In this document: one piece after another, positions 25,958 to 34,744 of the stretch
How positions within the stretch are numbered: the first letter of the stretch is position 1
Layout: each line of letters starts with the position of its first letter
Source: Micromonospora echinospora
GTDB taxonomy: Bacteria; Actinomycetota; Actinomycetes; Mycobacteriales; Micromonosporaceae
Reading direction: 5' to 3'
NCBI RefSeq assembly: GCF_014203425.1
Contig: NZ_JACHJC010000001.1
Coordinates: 1,240,001 to 1,304,000 of the forward strand
DNA length: 64,000 nt
Made by a program: the position numbers and the translations under genes
The notes under the pieces: generated by a model
Database searches by the model: none
Seen by the model: only the letters and a program-made list of their open reading frames with translations
What the model was told of the DNA's origin: nothing

Positions 25958-28900
25958 GTGGAGACGGTACGACGGTGGACCGGCCGCGAGGCGAAAGCAT
26001 TACGCCTGGCTCTACGCATGAGCGTGCGCGGCTTCGCCGAGCACCTGGGCGTCAATCCGGCGGCCATCTCCAACTGGGAGAAGCGCGGTGCCGCCACCCG
26101 CATGCGCTACGAAACCCAACAGATGCTCGATGTCGATCTGGCACGCTCACCAACCGAGGTCAAGCAGCGGTTCGCCCAGACCCTCAAGGCGTCGGCGACC
26201 GCAGAGCCGAGCGCCTCAACCGTGCCTGCCGGCGGCAGCCGGCCCACGAGACAAGATCTCGGTACGCGTTCCCAAGAACGGACGGCCGCCGTCCTCGCGG
26301 CGCTCGGTGGCCAACAACCCGATGATCTCGCGTACATGCCCCCGGCCGACATTCAGCGCCTGGTCGCGGACTTCCTCGCGTCGACCGCGCGCGTCTATCT
26401 GATCATCGGGCCTCCGGGCTGCGGCAAGACCAGCTTCACCCGTCACCTGGCGTCGCGGGCGCCCGGAGCGGATGTTCAGTTGCTGACCGCGGACTCGTGG
26501 ACCGAGGACACCGACCTGGCGCGCGAGATCCTCCGCTACGGATCCCAACCGGCCGGCGAGGATTCCTTGCTGACCCTGGAAGTCGAGAGCCGGGACCTGT
26601 CCCGGCCGCTGCTCGTCGTGATCGACAGCCCCCAGTCGCACGCCGTGGTGGACAAGGTCTGCCGCCAGCTCGACGCCACGCTGCGACAGGTGCTCTCGGG
26701 CAACCTGAGGTTTCTGCTCGTACTGCGCACACCGCCGGAGATCGAGCTGGCGCCCTACCCCGTCCTGTCGGCAGCGGTCATGCCCGGTCAGGGCCAGGCG
26801 CAGAGTGCCGAGCCGTCAATGCGGCTGGACCGCTGGGACGTCCCTACCGCCCGGGAGGTGTGGAACGCGCAGCGGCATGTCGATGAACCGCTGTTCGACG
26901 CCCTGCCTCCGAAGATTCGCAACCTGGCCCGCCTGCCGCTGTACATGAGCCTCATCCGGGCTGCCAAGTCGACCGAGCCGCTCGGGCAACCAAACGCCTA
27001 CCGGCTCGTGGAATTCTGCGTCGCCTCGATCTTGAAGGCGGCGAGCCTGGACGTCGACCGTGCGACGGGGGACCTGACGGCACTCGCCCGCAGGCAGCTC
27101 GCTGCGGCGTGGCCGCACCCACTGCTTCCTGCGATCGAGGCGAAAGTACCAGGCGATATCGGTGAACTTACCGCGTCTCCGATCGCGAGACTCCTGCGGT
27201 CCGGCCGGTCCGGGGTACTGACGTTCCATCACGACGTCATCCGTGAGTTTCTCTTCGCCCGGTGGCTCGCCCAGGTCATCGAGGCACACGGACGCTCGAC
27301 CGTCACCATCGAGTTGCTCAACGACCTCGCCGCCCGCACGAGCGCATCGGGCGACCTGCGGGGCGTCCTGGAGTTCCTGTTGCAAGGCTTGGACGCGACA
27401 TCGCCGGAGCTGCTGGCCGCCGTCGCCCAGTCACCGTCGATCAGCATCACCGAAACGCTGCCCCTAATGCTCGAACTCACCGGTGAGAGCCCGGCGTTCA
27501 CCACCGCCGAGGTGCTGCGCGTATGCGCCTCCCGGTGCCTGCACGACAATGGCCTACCGCTGGCCAGAGCCCTCCTGCACACCAACGCAGCCGCGACGGC
27601 ACTGGGCGCGGAGTACCCGCGATGGATGCTGCGGGTGCTGCGCCGCTTCGGCCCGGCAGTATGGTCCGACATCGTGGCGTGCGTCGAGACGCAACTGCCC
27701 CTTGCGGCCGTCCACGACTTCGTCCGCCTCGCGCAACTCGACACCGTCGAGGACGCGGTATTCCTCGCCCGACACTTCTACGTCTTCCTCACCGCTGACG
27801 GCAGCACTTCCCAGGAGCTAAAGACTCTCCTGGCCCATCCCGACTGGCGAGCCCGCGCCGCCCTCGCCGAGGGGATCCGCACGGGCCACGCAATCCCACA
27901 CCAAACGGTTTTTTCGGTCATGGAGGCTTTGACCGCGGACCGCGACTACAAAGTCCGCGCCGCCGCCGCCGAAACCGTCGGCCAATTGACCGCACCCGGT
28001 CTGGAACACCTACTGGCCACGCTCCTCGACGACCGCAACTGGCATGTCCGCGAACGTCTCCTCCGAGGACTGTCCTTCAGAGTTGGGGACGAAGACTCGG
28101 CGGCCGACCTTGTCATCCGGGGCCAAGACGCATGGCGCAATGGCCCTCGAAACGTTCGAGTCGCCGCCCAGCGACTCCTACTGAAGTGCGGAAGGACACC
28201 CCTGCAGGACGAGGACTCCTCCCGCAGTGCCCTGTTCGGCCTGCTCCGAGAGATCCGTACCGGTGCCCTGCGGCTACCCACGAACGTCCAGTCGACCCTC
28301 ACCCGCCAGGGCATCGCCTCGGCCGACTGGCTCGTACGCACCGAAGCCAACCTGCTTGAACACCAGGACACAGCCACGAGCGCCGCCACAGGCATCGGTA
28401 AAGAAGCCTTCCGGCGCCTCCGAGACAGACGGGCACTTCAGGTCGCACTCGACGTCCGCGACGTTGACCACGCGATCGCCGTCGCCCAAGCCGCAGCCAG
28501 CGCAGGTGTGCAATTCATCGAGATCGGCGACCCGCTCATCAAAAGCGTCGGCGTCCAGGCCATCAGCGCGGTCAAGCAGCGAACTCCCGATGCGTGGATC
28601 GTCGCCGAGATGATGTCCGCCGACTGGGGACGCGACCAAGTGGTCCTCGCAGCCGAGGCCGGAGCCGACGTCGTACTACTCATCGGACCCGCCAGCATCG
28701 CCAGCGTGTCCGCGGCAGCCGAAGCGAGCAGGCGCCTGGGTATCCCCATCATCATCGACGTGCCCGAGGGCCGACTGGCCCAGGGCTGGGTCCAGGACAT
28801 GGAACGCGCGGGAGTCGACGGCTTCGCCATCACCACAAACATCGACCTGGGCGTGGCCGGCTTTCACCCCCTCGACCAAGCGCAGCTCATCAGGTCGTGG

Positions 28901-29077
28901 ACGAAGCTGCCGGTCGCAGTCTCCGGCGGCTTCGAACCCACCGACGTCGAAGCCAGCCGACGACGCTCCTGGGACATCCTCGTAGTCGGTCGCGGAGTCA
29001 CCGACTCCCTGGACCCCGCCGTCGCCGCGCGGGACCTCGCCGCATCGATCGAACTCACCGAAGGACACCACTCATGA
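25958..29077 (+). CDS. HTH / P-loop NTPase / HEAT-like protein with C-terminal pseudo-OMPDC domain
   Basis: A 1039-residue protein starting at GTG 25958 with GGGGGA upstream. Residues ~14-45 are an Xre-type HTH (MSVRGFAEHLGVNPAAISNW). A STAND/AAA-like NTPase follows: Walker A GPPGCGKT at 151-158 and Walker B LLVVID at 218-223, with a helical sensor region to about 450. Residues ~600-800 contain HEAT-like units (DYKVRAAAAETVGQL, NWHVRERLLRGLSF). From 827 on there is an OMP-decarboxylase/hexulose-phosphate-synthase barrel: LQVALDV, IEIGDPLIKSVG, AVSGGFEPTD and VVGRGVTDSLDPA. The catalytic D-x-K-x-x-D is E-M-M-S-A-D (884-889), so the Lys is lost while the phosphate-binding loops remain. It probably binds a sugar- or nucleotide-phosphate as signal. 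The stop overlaps the GNAT start. Confidence 0.85.
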   Translation: METVRRWTGREAKALRLALRMSVRGFAEHLGVNPAAISNWEKRGAATRMRYETQQMLDVDLARSPTEVKQRFAQTLKASATAEPSASTVPAGGSRPTRQDLGTRSQERTAAVLAALGGQQPDDLAYMPPADIQRLVADFLASTARVYLIIGPPGCGKTSFTRHLASRAPGADVQLLTADSWTEDTDLAREILRYGSQPAGEDSLLTLEVESRDLSRPLLVVIDSPQSHAVVDKVCRQLDATLRQVLSGNLRFLLVLRTPPEIELAPYPVLSAAVMPGQGQAQSAEPSMRLDRWDVPTAREVWNAQRHVDEPLFDALPPKIRNLARLPLYMSLIRAAKSTEPLGQPNAYRLVEFCVASILKAASLDVDRATGDLTALARRQLAAAWPHPLLPAIEAKVPGDIGELTASPIARLLRSGRSGVLTFHHDVIREFLFARWLAQVIEAHGRSTVTIELLNDLAARTSASGDLRGVLEFLLQGLDATSPELLAAVAQSPSISITETLPLMLELTGESPAFTTAEVLRVCASRCLHDNGLPLARALLHTNAAATALGAEYPRWMLRVLRRFGPAVWSDIVACVETQLPLAAVHDFVRLAQLDTVEDAVFLARHFYVFLTADGSTSQELKTLLAHPDWRARAALAEGIRTGHAIPHQTVFSVMEALTADRDYKVRAAAAETVGQLTAPGLEHLLATLLDDRNWHVRERLLRGLSFRVGDEDSAADLVIRGQDAWRNGPRNVRVAAQRLLLKCGRTPLQDEDSSRSALFGLLREIRTGALRLPTNVQSTLTRQGIASADWLVRTEANLLEHQDTATSAATGIGKEAFRRLRDRRALQVALDVRDVDHAIAVAQAAASAGVQFIEIGDPLIKSVGVQAISAVKQRTPDAWIVAEMMSADWGRDQVVLAAEAGADVVLLIGPASIASVSAAAEASRRLGIPIIIDVPEGRLAQGWVQDMERAGVDGFAITTNIDLGVAGFHPLDQAQLIRSWTKLPVAVSGGFEPTDVEASRRRSWDILVVGRGVTDSLDPAVAARDLAASIELTEGHHS

Positions 29078-29553
29078 TCATCGCGCCGCTCACGGTCGAC
29101 CGGATTCCCGACCTCGAGAAACTGCTGGCGCTGGGAGAGCCGTACATCAGGCTGCGGGGCTCATCGGACTACTGGCTGTACGCCACGCTGTTCGCCGACA
29201 CCTGCCTGCTCGCCATCATCGACGGCCAAGTCGCCGGAAGCGTGATCGCCTTCCGAAGCCAGGTCAACCCGTCAGAGATCTACCTGCAGGACGTGATGAC
29301 GCACCCGAGCCGCCGTCGTCAAGGGGTCACGCGGGCGCTCGTGGAAGAAGTTCACCGCCAAGGCTCAGTATGGGGGTGCCGGCGCCTGTTCCTTACCTCG
29401 GAATCCGACAACCACGCTGCGCACAGAGCGTGGCTCGCCTTGGGCTTCAGCAACGTTCCTGGAGACGCAACACAGGCGGGTGTGTCGGTGATTTACGACT
29501 ACAAGGGGCCGGGGAAGCACCGCGCCGTTTATGAGCGATCGATCGGCGCATGA
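29074..29553 (+). CDS. GNAT-family N-acetyltransferase
   Basis: A 159-residue acetyltransferase whose ATG overlaps the stop of the NTPase fusion (ATGA), so the two are translated together. The acetyl-CoA site is visible as IYLQDVMTHPSRRRQGVTRA, with the Q/R-x-x-G-x-A loop in RRQGVTRAL, and FLTSESDNHAAHRAWLALGF is the usual C-terminal motif. The N-terminus is IIAPLTVDRIPDLEKLLALG. The target could be a small molecule, a toxin-like tRNA substrate or the partner protein. The coupled position suggests it is the effector or modifier of the sensor encoded upstream, but nothing in the sequence proves this. Confidence 0.88.
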   Translation: MIIAPLTVDRIPDLEKLLALGEPYIRLRGSSDYWLYATLFADTCLLAIIDGQVAGSVIAFRSQVNPSEIYLQDVMTHPSRRRQGVTRALVEEVHRQGSVWGCRRLFLTSESDNHAAHRAWLALGFSNVPGDATQAGVSVIYDYKGPGKHRAVYERSIGA

Positions 29554-29774
29554 TCACCCGTGGCAGGATCTGGCTGGCCGGTGGCGGGGACACTGGAGTC
29601 ATCATTCACCGACGCCGAGGGTTGATGTCAGAAGAGTAGCCGCGCCGCGCTGTCCGGACGCCATGAATGCCTTTGGTACACACGTCTGTGTTGATGGTGT
29701 GCTCGAGGTCTAAGGCTGCCGGCAGGCTGGGCTGACGGTTTGACGCAGGCTGGGTTGCTGCCATACTCCCGGCC

Positions 29775-30500
29775 GTGAGCAGCACGGGCAGCGAGTCTGA
29801 ACGTCCAACATCCCGGCAGATTCGGACCTGGCAGGATGCCGAGCACAACGCCGCCGCCTGGATGCGTTACTGGGGCTACCGAGACGCACGGGCAAGCCCA
29901 GGCGGCTCGGATGGTGGCATCGACGTCAGCGCGTCGGGCGCTGTCGCTCAGGTCAAGTACCAAGCGTTCGCTGTCGGCCGGCCCGCGCTGCAACTGCTGT
30001 TTGGCGCCCGTGGCCACGCGACCCATAAGCAGCTGATCTTCTTCACCGGCAGTGACTACGCATCAACTGCTGTCGCCTACGCCGACGAGCACAACATCGC
30101 GCTCTTCGTCTACTCACTCGACGGTTCCATGACCGCCGTCAACGCCAGCGCCCAGAGCATCAGCACTCGACACTCACGACCCGCCAATGATCCAAGAACA
30201 GATACCAATCCGTCGGGCCGCCCGTCCCCGTCCTCGCGGCTGTTCATGCCCGCCATCACGGCTGCGTCCCATGCTCGTCGGCCGCAACCTGCGCCTACGC
30301 CTCCGGGTGTTGTGAGCCTGGCGATCCTCCTGGCGCCCTTCGTGATGTGTCTTGTCGGCAGCGGCACCATCTGGTTCTTCTCGCAGAACCCCGACCTCGC
30401 GCCACCGTGGCTCCGAGAGGTGTGGGCCACCTGGATGACTGTTGCTTGCCTGGGCACCCTGCCGGCTCTCTTGATCTTTCGGCTCTCCCGGCGGGGATGA
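29775..30500 (+). CDS. Mrr-like restriction endonuclease with C-terminal membrane segments
   Basis: A 241-residue protein from GTG 29775. Residues ~18-125 form an Mrr-type fold: AEHNAAAWMRYWGYRDA, then GGSDGGIDVSASGAVAQVKY with the D...QVK catalytic core, and KQLIFFTGSDYASTAVAYAD. A Ser/Pro/Arg-rich linker of about 50 residues follows, then two hydrophobic segments (GVVSLAILLAPFVMCLVGSG and WMTVACLGTLPALLIF). A nuclease tethered to the membrane resembles the layout of the 972-residue fusion at 3143-6061. It stands alone. A role in restriction of foreign DNA is inferred from family and setting. Confidence 0.78.
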   Translation: MSSTGSESERPTSRQIRTWQDAEHNAAAWMRYWGYRDARASPGGSDGGIDVSASGAVAQVKYQAFAVGRPALQLLFGARGHATHKQLIFFTGSDYASTAVAYADEHNIALFVYSLDGSMTAVNASAQSISTRHSRPANDPRTDTNPSGRPSPSSRLFMPAITAASHARRPQPAPTPPGVVSLAILLAPFVMCLVGSGTIWFFSQNPDLAPPWLREVWATWMTVACLGTLPALLIFRLSRRG

Positions 30501-31123
30501 GGTCGCAGTGAATCACTCGCGCTCCTCCGGATTGGAAGGCGTCGCGCTGCTGGCCGTGTCGGCCCGGATGACCCGGGTGAGGTCGACCGGTGTGAGCCAA
30601 GGGACCTGAGTGTCGGCTCCGCCCTGAAAACTGGTTCAGGCGGCATTGGCACTGAGCAGTGGAAAGTCCACGCCGCCGGCCTCGACTGCCCGAGCCCAGG
30701 GCACTGCGTCGGGCGTCCCACCAGTACCGGCTGCCCTCGGCACCGACATCGTGGCTGCTGAGACCGGAGAAGGGCGCCCTGCCGGCGTTGACAACCTCAC
30801 CACCCTGCGCTGTGACCGTCCGCGGCCATCGACGTGTCGTGGCACTCACCGCCGCCTGGCGCACCACCCTGCCGAACCCGTAGCCCGGAGCGCGGATCAT
30901 CATCATCCGATGATGTGCGCGGTGTGTGCTCTCCAGCGGATGCCAACCTGGGTGAACCGGTGCCAACGCGGCCACCGCGGCCGACCGCCGGTCGCAAACC
31001 GGGGTTCGTGTGCTCCGCGTGTGGTCCTGGACTGGGCGAATGGCGGCCCGGGGAACGTGGGTGAGCGTGGGCCACTCCCTGCCACCCCAGGTGAACCCCC
31101 AGGTCGCTAGACTGGGCCCTCAC
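30501..31123. other. ~620-base stretch without a gene
   Basis: All open frames here are Arg/Pro/His-rich or antisense to the tRNA. I see no promoter, repeat or gene remnant that I can support, apart from the expected tRNA promoter close to 31124. Confidence 0.5.
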
Positions 31124-31199
31124 GCCCTCGTAGCTCAGGGGATAGAGCATCGGTTTCCTAAACCGTGTGTCGCAGGTTCGAATCCTGCCGGGGGCACCA
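31124..31199 (+). tRNA. tRNA-Arg (anticodon CCT)
   Basis: A 76-base cloverleaf with encoded CCA. Acceptor arms GCCCTCG (31124-31130) and CGGGGGC (31189-31195) pair with one G-U. The D arm contains AGCTCAGGGGATAGAGC. The anticodon stem-loop is CGGTTTCCTAAACCG with CCT at positions 34-36, and the T arm is CAGGTTCGAATCCTG. The IS256 remnant begins shortly after the 3' end. tRNA genes of this type are frequent integration targets, and this one lies near the right edge of the accessory region. Confidence 0.96.
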
Positions 31200-31377
31200 G
31201 GTCCGACGCTCGGTGCTACGACCACTGCTCCGCCTGCGAGGGCTTGCGTGCCCGATCGCCTCGCCACCTACCGGCCGAACTGATGGCGAACATCGGCAGG
31301 AGACGGGTATGAGCAGGCGTCGGCGGTCGCGACCGCGCTGGTGTAAGAGACGGGCCATCGCGGGATCCGGTCTGATG

Positions 31378-32015
31378 TTAGGCGGCGATCGGTGCCGCGT
31401 TGGTCTGGTCGGTGTCGTGTTGGTCGGGCTGGATGGGGATGAGTCGGGCTTTGGCCAGTAGTTCCAGGCCCATGTAGCGGCGTCCTTCGGCCCTTTCGTC
31501 GGTCTGTTCGGCCAGGACGGCGCCGACGAGGCGGATGATCGCGGGCCGGTTGGGAAGATCCCGACGGCGTCGGTGCGCCGGCGGATCTCTTTGTTCAACC
31601 GTTCCTGCGGGTTGTTGGACCAGATCTGACGCCGGATCTCGCGGGGGAAGCCGGTGAAGGCTAGGAGGTCATCGCGGGCGGCGTCGAGGTGCTCGGCCGC
31701 AGTCGGGAACTTCGTTTCGATCGTGGTCACGACCCGCTGGAATTGGGCTCGGACGGCGTCGGTGTCAGGCTGGTCGAAGATCGCGCGTGCGAGGGTGGAT
31801 CCACGGCTGCGCGGACTTCGGCACCTTCGTCAGCAAGTTGCGCAGGTAGTGGGTGCGGCAGCACTGCCATGACGCCCCGGGTAGGCCGCTCCGATGGCCT
31901 GGACCAAGCCGGCGTGAGCGTCGGAGATGACCAGGCGGATGCCGGACAGGCCGCGGGCGGTCAGCGACCGCAGGAACGCCAGCCGGCGCCGGCGTCGTCC
32001 GTTGGCCCTGCGTTC
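31378..32015 (-). pseudogene. Truncated, frameshifted IS256-family transposase
   Basis: Reading right to left, the fragments LAFLRSLTARGLSGIRLVIS, DAHAGLVQAIGAAYPG, then (after a shift) FPTAAEHLDAARDDLLAF, REIRRQIWSNNPQERLNKEI and, in another frame, YMGLELLAKA follow the C-terminal half of IS256-family transposases in order. RQIWSNNPQERLNKEIRRR contains the conserved segment with the last catalytic Glu. There are at least two frameshifts and the N-terminal half is missing, so it is inactive. Its stop is at 31378-31380. The right-hand join near 32020-32040 leads into unrelated DNA. Confidence 0.85.
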
Positions 32016-32103
32016 AACTGGTCGAATCCCTATGCTGAATTGCACTCGGCCATGTCCGGCGGAAGGAATCCGCACACACATGGCCGAGATGGAAGAGCGG
32101 CTA

Positions 32104-32619
32104 TTACCGGTAGAACCCCGAGATGGTGGAAGTGGTGCTTCGGTTTTCCATGGTGATGCGCAGGATCACCCTCATCATTTCCCCGTCCGGCTGCTTAGAA
32201 AGGGTGCGCGCGTGAGTGTACGTCGCGCACTGGGAGGGAAGGTATGTAGCCGCCTGCCAATCCACATCGAACGTCCCTCTGCTGTTCGTGATCCACGGCG
32301 AAATAAGCACCCTTTTGCCTTGGCCGTCCGAGTAGCAGACCTTGATAGACGTCAGTTTCACCGAGGTGGCGGTGTGGTTGGTGAAGTTGCCGACGACTCG
32401 TATGTTCGAATAATGGTTCGACCACGTCGGGTTCTCGAAATCGGTTTGCACACCGATCGCGGCGCTGCTCCCAATGCTGACGGTCGCGGTTCCGGCTGCT
32501 GCGGCCGGGTTTGCGGCGCCGACGACTACGAGCAGCGCCGCAGCTGCTGCGAACAGCATCCGGGCACGCATCTTTGTTCCAAGAATGCTACTGTGAGCAC
32601 TCTTCCTCGCCCCTGCCAT
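32104..32619 (-). CDS. Secreted hypothetical protein
   Basis: About 171 residues from the ATG at 32617-32619; internal ATGs at 32571 and 32559 are also possible. The N-terminus carries a Sec signal peptide (RARMLFAAAAALLVVVGAAN, cleavage probably after PAAAA). The mature part is rich in Thr, Ser, Asn and aromatic residues with two Cys (VCYSDGQ and SQCATY), suggesting a small beta-sandwich with one disulphide (VVGNFTNHTATSVKLTSIKV). Base composition is less GC-rich than the flanking core genes, consistent with acquired DNA. No family recognised; it may be an extracellular matrix or toxin-like protein. Confidence 0.7.
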   Translation of the reverse strand: MAGARKSAHSSILGTKMRARMLFAAAAALLVVVGAANPAAAAGTATVSIGSSAAIGVQTDFENPTWSNHYSNIRVVGNFTNHTATSVKLTSIKVCYSDGQGKRVLISPWITNSRGTFDVDWQAATYLPSQCATYTHARTLSKQPDGEMMRVILRITMENRSTTSTISGFYR

Positions 32620-33429
32620 CAATGGTTACCTGCTTTCTTGGTGATCAATATGTTGGCGTGGACGGTATCACCGGAGCCGCGGGGATCTACTCCTACTCAT
32701 CAATCTTGAGGGCTTCTTGAGCTTGCGTCGATCGATCTACTCGCGCAGGCTGTTGGCGCCAGGATCCGAGGTGGACAGGTGCTGTTATTTCGTCCGCGTA
32801 AATGTGAGGTTTCCGGTCGGCGTCGCTGTTGCGTGGCATGCCGCAGCCTCGTGGACCTGGTGGGGAGCAAGAAGCTCCGAAACCGTTAGCTCCCGGTCGA
32901 CGGCATTTGCCGCAACATCTGCTCTGTTCGCTGCGTCTTCCTCATCCTGATTGGGCTGGACATGTCGGAGGTGACGGGTGACGGAGCTTCAGCCAGGTCG
33001 CGGTAGGCGAGCCATGCTGCTCGATCAACTCCACTCACCGGGGCGTATGCGCCTCGCTTGTGGTCGAACAGCAAACGACGCCCCGGGCGGCAGGTTGCCG
33101 GCCGATGGCTCACGTCTTCCTCGCACTTGCGCTGCTCGCGCTGGCCTGGCCGGTGTTCGCGTCCGCCGGCCTCGTGTTCGTGGTGGTCGCCTCTCGCTCC
33201 GTCGCGATCGGCATCTCCCGGAACAGGGCATGGGCGCCGAGACGGACGAGACGGTTCTCGGCCGCCGCCTACGGACGCGGGTGGGCGGCGACCACCTCGG
33301 GGTTGCTGGCCTTGGGCGACTGTTGCATGCTGCGGCGGCCGGAAGGCTACGACCACCGGCGAACCGACGACGAGGCGGGGACGGGGGCGGCCCCGCGTCC
33401 GGCCGGGGCTCGGGCGCGGGGCCGGCGGG
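32620..33429. other. ~800-base stretch without a confident gene
   Basis: Part of this stretch has lower GC (32640-32900) and no coding pattern. A forward frame from ATG 33105 begins HVFLALALLALAWPVFASAG, like a membrane segment, but then turns Arg-rich and runs antisense into the small membrane-protein gene at 33430-33603. I leave it unannotated as a gene. Confidence 0.4.
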
Positions 33430-33603
33430 TCAGCGGACCAGTGCTGCCACCAGCGTCCCGATGCAGGCGACGACGGCGGCGATGATCGGACTGAGCGTCT
33501 TGATGTACGCCAGGATGAGCCGGTGCCGGTCATTCGGCTCGGCAACGGTTTCGTCCTCGTCCTCTGGTGTCTCGAAGTCTGACCCGTGAGGGATTACAGT
33601 CAA
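33430..33603 (-). CDS. Small single-pass membrane protein
   Basis: About 57 residues if read from a TTG at 33601-33603, favoured because GGAAGGAG lies five bases upstream; the open frame extends to an ATG at 33708 (92 residues) whose GGGAGG directly abuts the ATG. The N-terminal half is acidic (DFETPEDEDETVAEPND) and the C-terminus is one hydrophobic helix (TLSPIIAAVVACIGTLVAAL). The layout resembles small membrane effectors or regulators. No neighbour shares its strand closely. Function unknown. Confidence 0.45.
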   Translation of the reverse strand: MTVIPHGSDFETPEDEDETVAEPNDRHRLILAYIKTLSPIIAAVVACIGTLVAALVR

Positions 33604-33878
33604 CGTGACTCCTTCCGTTGCAGCGGTGGAGTCGAATGCGGCGTCCGGTGGCAGCCGGGCGCCGCCCTCTGTGCGAGGCGACGCAGTGCCGTTCGACGGT
33701 TCGAGCATCCTCCCGGCGGACAGCTAGCACAAGAGCGGGCAATTCACTGTCGGGTACCTGACAAGCAGATGCATCGCATCGAGAAAATTTCGGTGCCATC
33801 TCTTGCCAAATGCAATTTTCCGTGAACGAGTTCTACCGAACGTGACCAGACCAAAGCTTACGGTGAGCAGGCGTGTGG

Positions 33879-34703
33879 TCAGGCGCGGCGGAGCTGGAGC
33901 ACCGCCACGCGGGCGTCGTGGCCGTCGACGTGCATGGGCACCGTCTTGCGATTGCGCAGCTGGATCTGGACCCCGTTCGACCCTTGGAGCCAGCCGATCT
34001 GGTCGATGCCGGCGTCGAAGGCGCGCGTCTCCTTCGCGGGGAACAGCTTCGGCATCGGGTTGCGGTTGATGTCGCCGGTCCAGATCACCGGGTAGCCACG
34101 GTCCTGCCAACTGGAGATCCGCTCCCGGAGGACGTCGAAGTGGAGCGCCCACTTGCTCCGGCGCCACGCCTCGTGCGGATCTTCCTGGCCGTTGAACGCG
34201 CCGGCCACGAAGTGCGTGTTGAGGAACGCGAACTGAAGCGCCGCGTCGTCGTTCGCGGCCAGCAGGAACTCGGAGATGACGCGGTTCACCGAGACGCCCG
34301 CCAGACCTTCGTGTACGGGTGTGACGCGCTCGTCGAGCACGTCGTACACCCTGGGCACGGAGATGGGCACGTAGTGCCCGCCGTCGTTGAGGTGCACGTT
34401 GCGGTAGCGCTCGCCGAACAGTTCGTTGATCCAGCCCTTCTCCTTCGTGTCACCGTCACCCCCGCCGATCTCCTGCCAGCCGACGAGCGGACGGTCCGCG
34501 GGGCCGGTCATGTCGAGGGCGTTGCGGACCGCGGTGATCGCGGCCTTGCGCTGGTCGAGGTTCGCGCGACCGATGTTGGCGGTGACGACGCCGAGGTTCC
34601 GCCAGGCGGTCGCCGCCCCGGCGGGTGCGGGGAAGCCCAGCGTGCCGGCGAGCGCGACGCCGCCCGCGAGGCCGAGTACGTGTCGCCTGCTGACGCGTTC
34701 CAT
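33879..34703 (-). CDS. Exported endonuclease/exonuclease/phosphatase-fold protein
   Basis: A 274-residue protein from the ATG at 34701-34703. The N-terminus SRRHVLGLAGGVALAGTLGF is a twin-arginine-type export signal. The mature part follows the EEP fold: NLGVVTANIGRANLDQRKA (strand with catalytic Asn), GWQEIGGGD (metal-binding Glu), FAFLNTHFVAGAFN and YPVIWTGDINRNPMPK (D-x-N). These residues fit a Mg-dependent phosphodiesterase or nuclease. It lies 41 bases after the GH43-type gene on the same strand and is probably co-transcribed. The longer frame reaching 35396 is a shadow of that upstream gene. Confidence 0.8.
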   Translation of the reverse strand: MERVSRRHVLGLAGGVALAGTLGFPAPAGAATAWRNLGVVTANIGRANLDQRKAAITAVRNALDMTGPADRPLVGWQEIGGGDGDTKEKGWINELFGERYRNVHLNDGGHYVPISVPRVYDVLDERVTPVHEGLAGVSVNRVISEFLLAANDDAALQFAFLNTHFVAGAFNGQEDPHEAWRRSKWALHFDVLRERISSWQDRGYPVIWTGDINRNPMPKLFPAKETRAFDAGIDQIGWLQGSNGVQIQLRNRKTVPMHVDGHDARVAVLQLRRA

Positions 34704-34744
34704 GCGACTCCCTACTGGTTCGGCTACTACGCGGACGGGCCGGG

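Noticed and set aside
30797..31267. Reverse-strand frame containing GRIRTCDTRFRKPMLYPLSY
   Set aside because: This is the well-known false protein read antisense through a tRNA gene, here tRNA-Arg at 31124-31199.
33105..33485. Possible forward membrane protein
   Set aside because: Only the first ~25 residues look like a helix; the remainder is Arg-rich and antisense to a better small gene.
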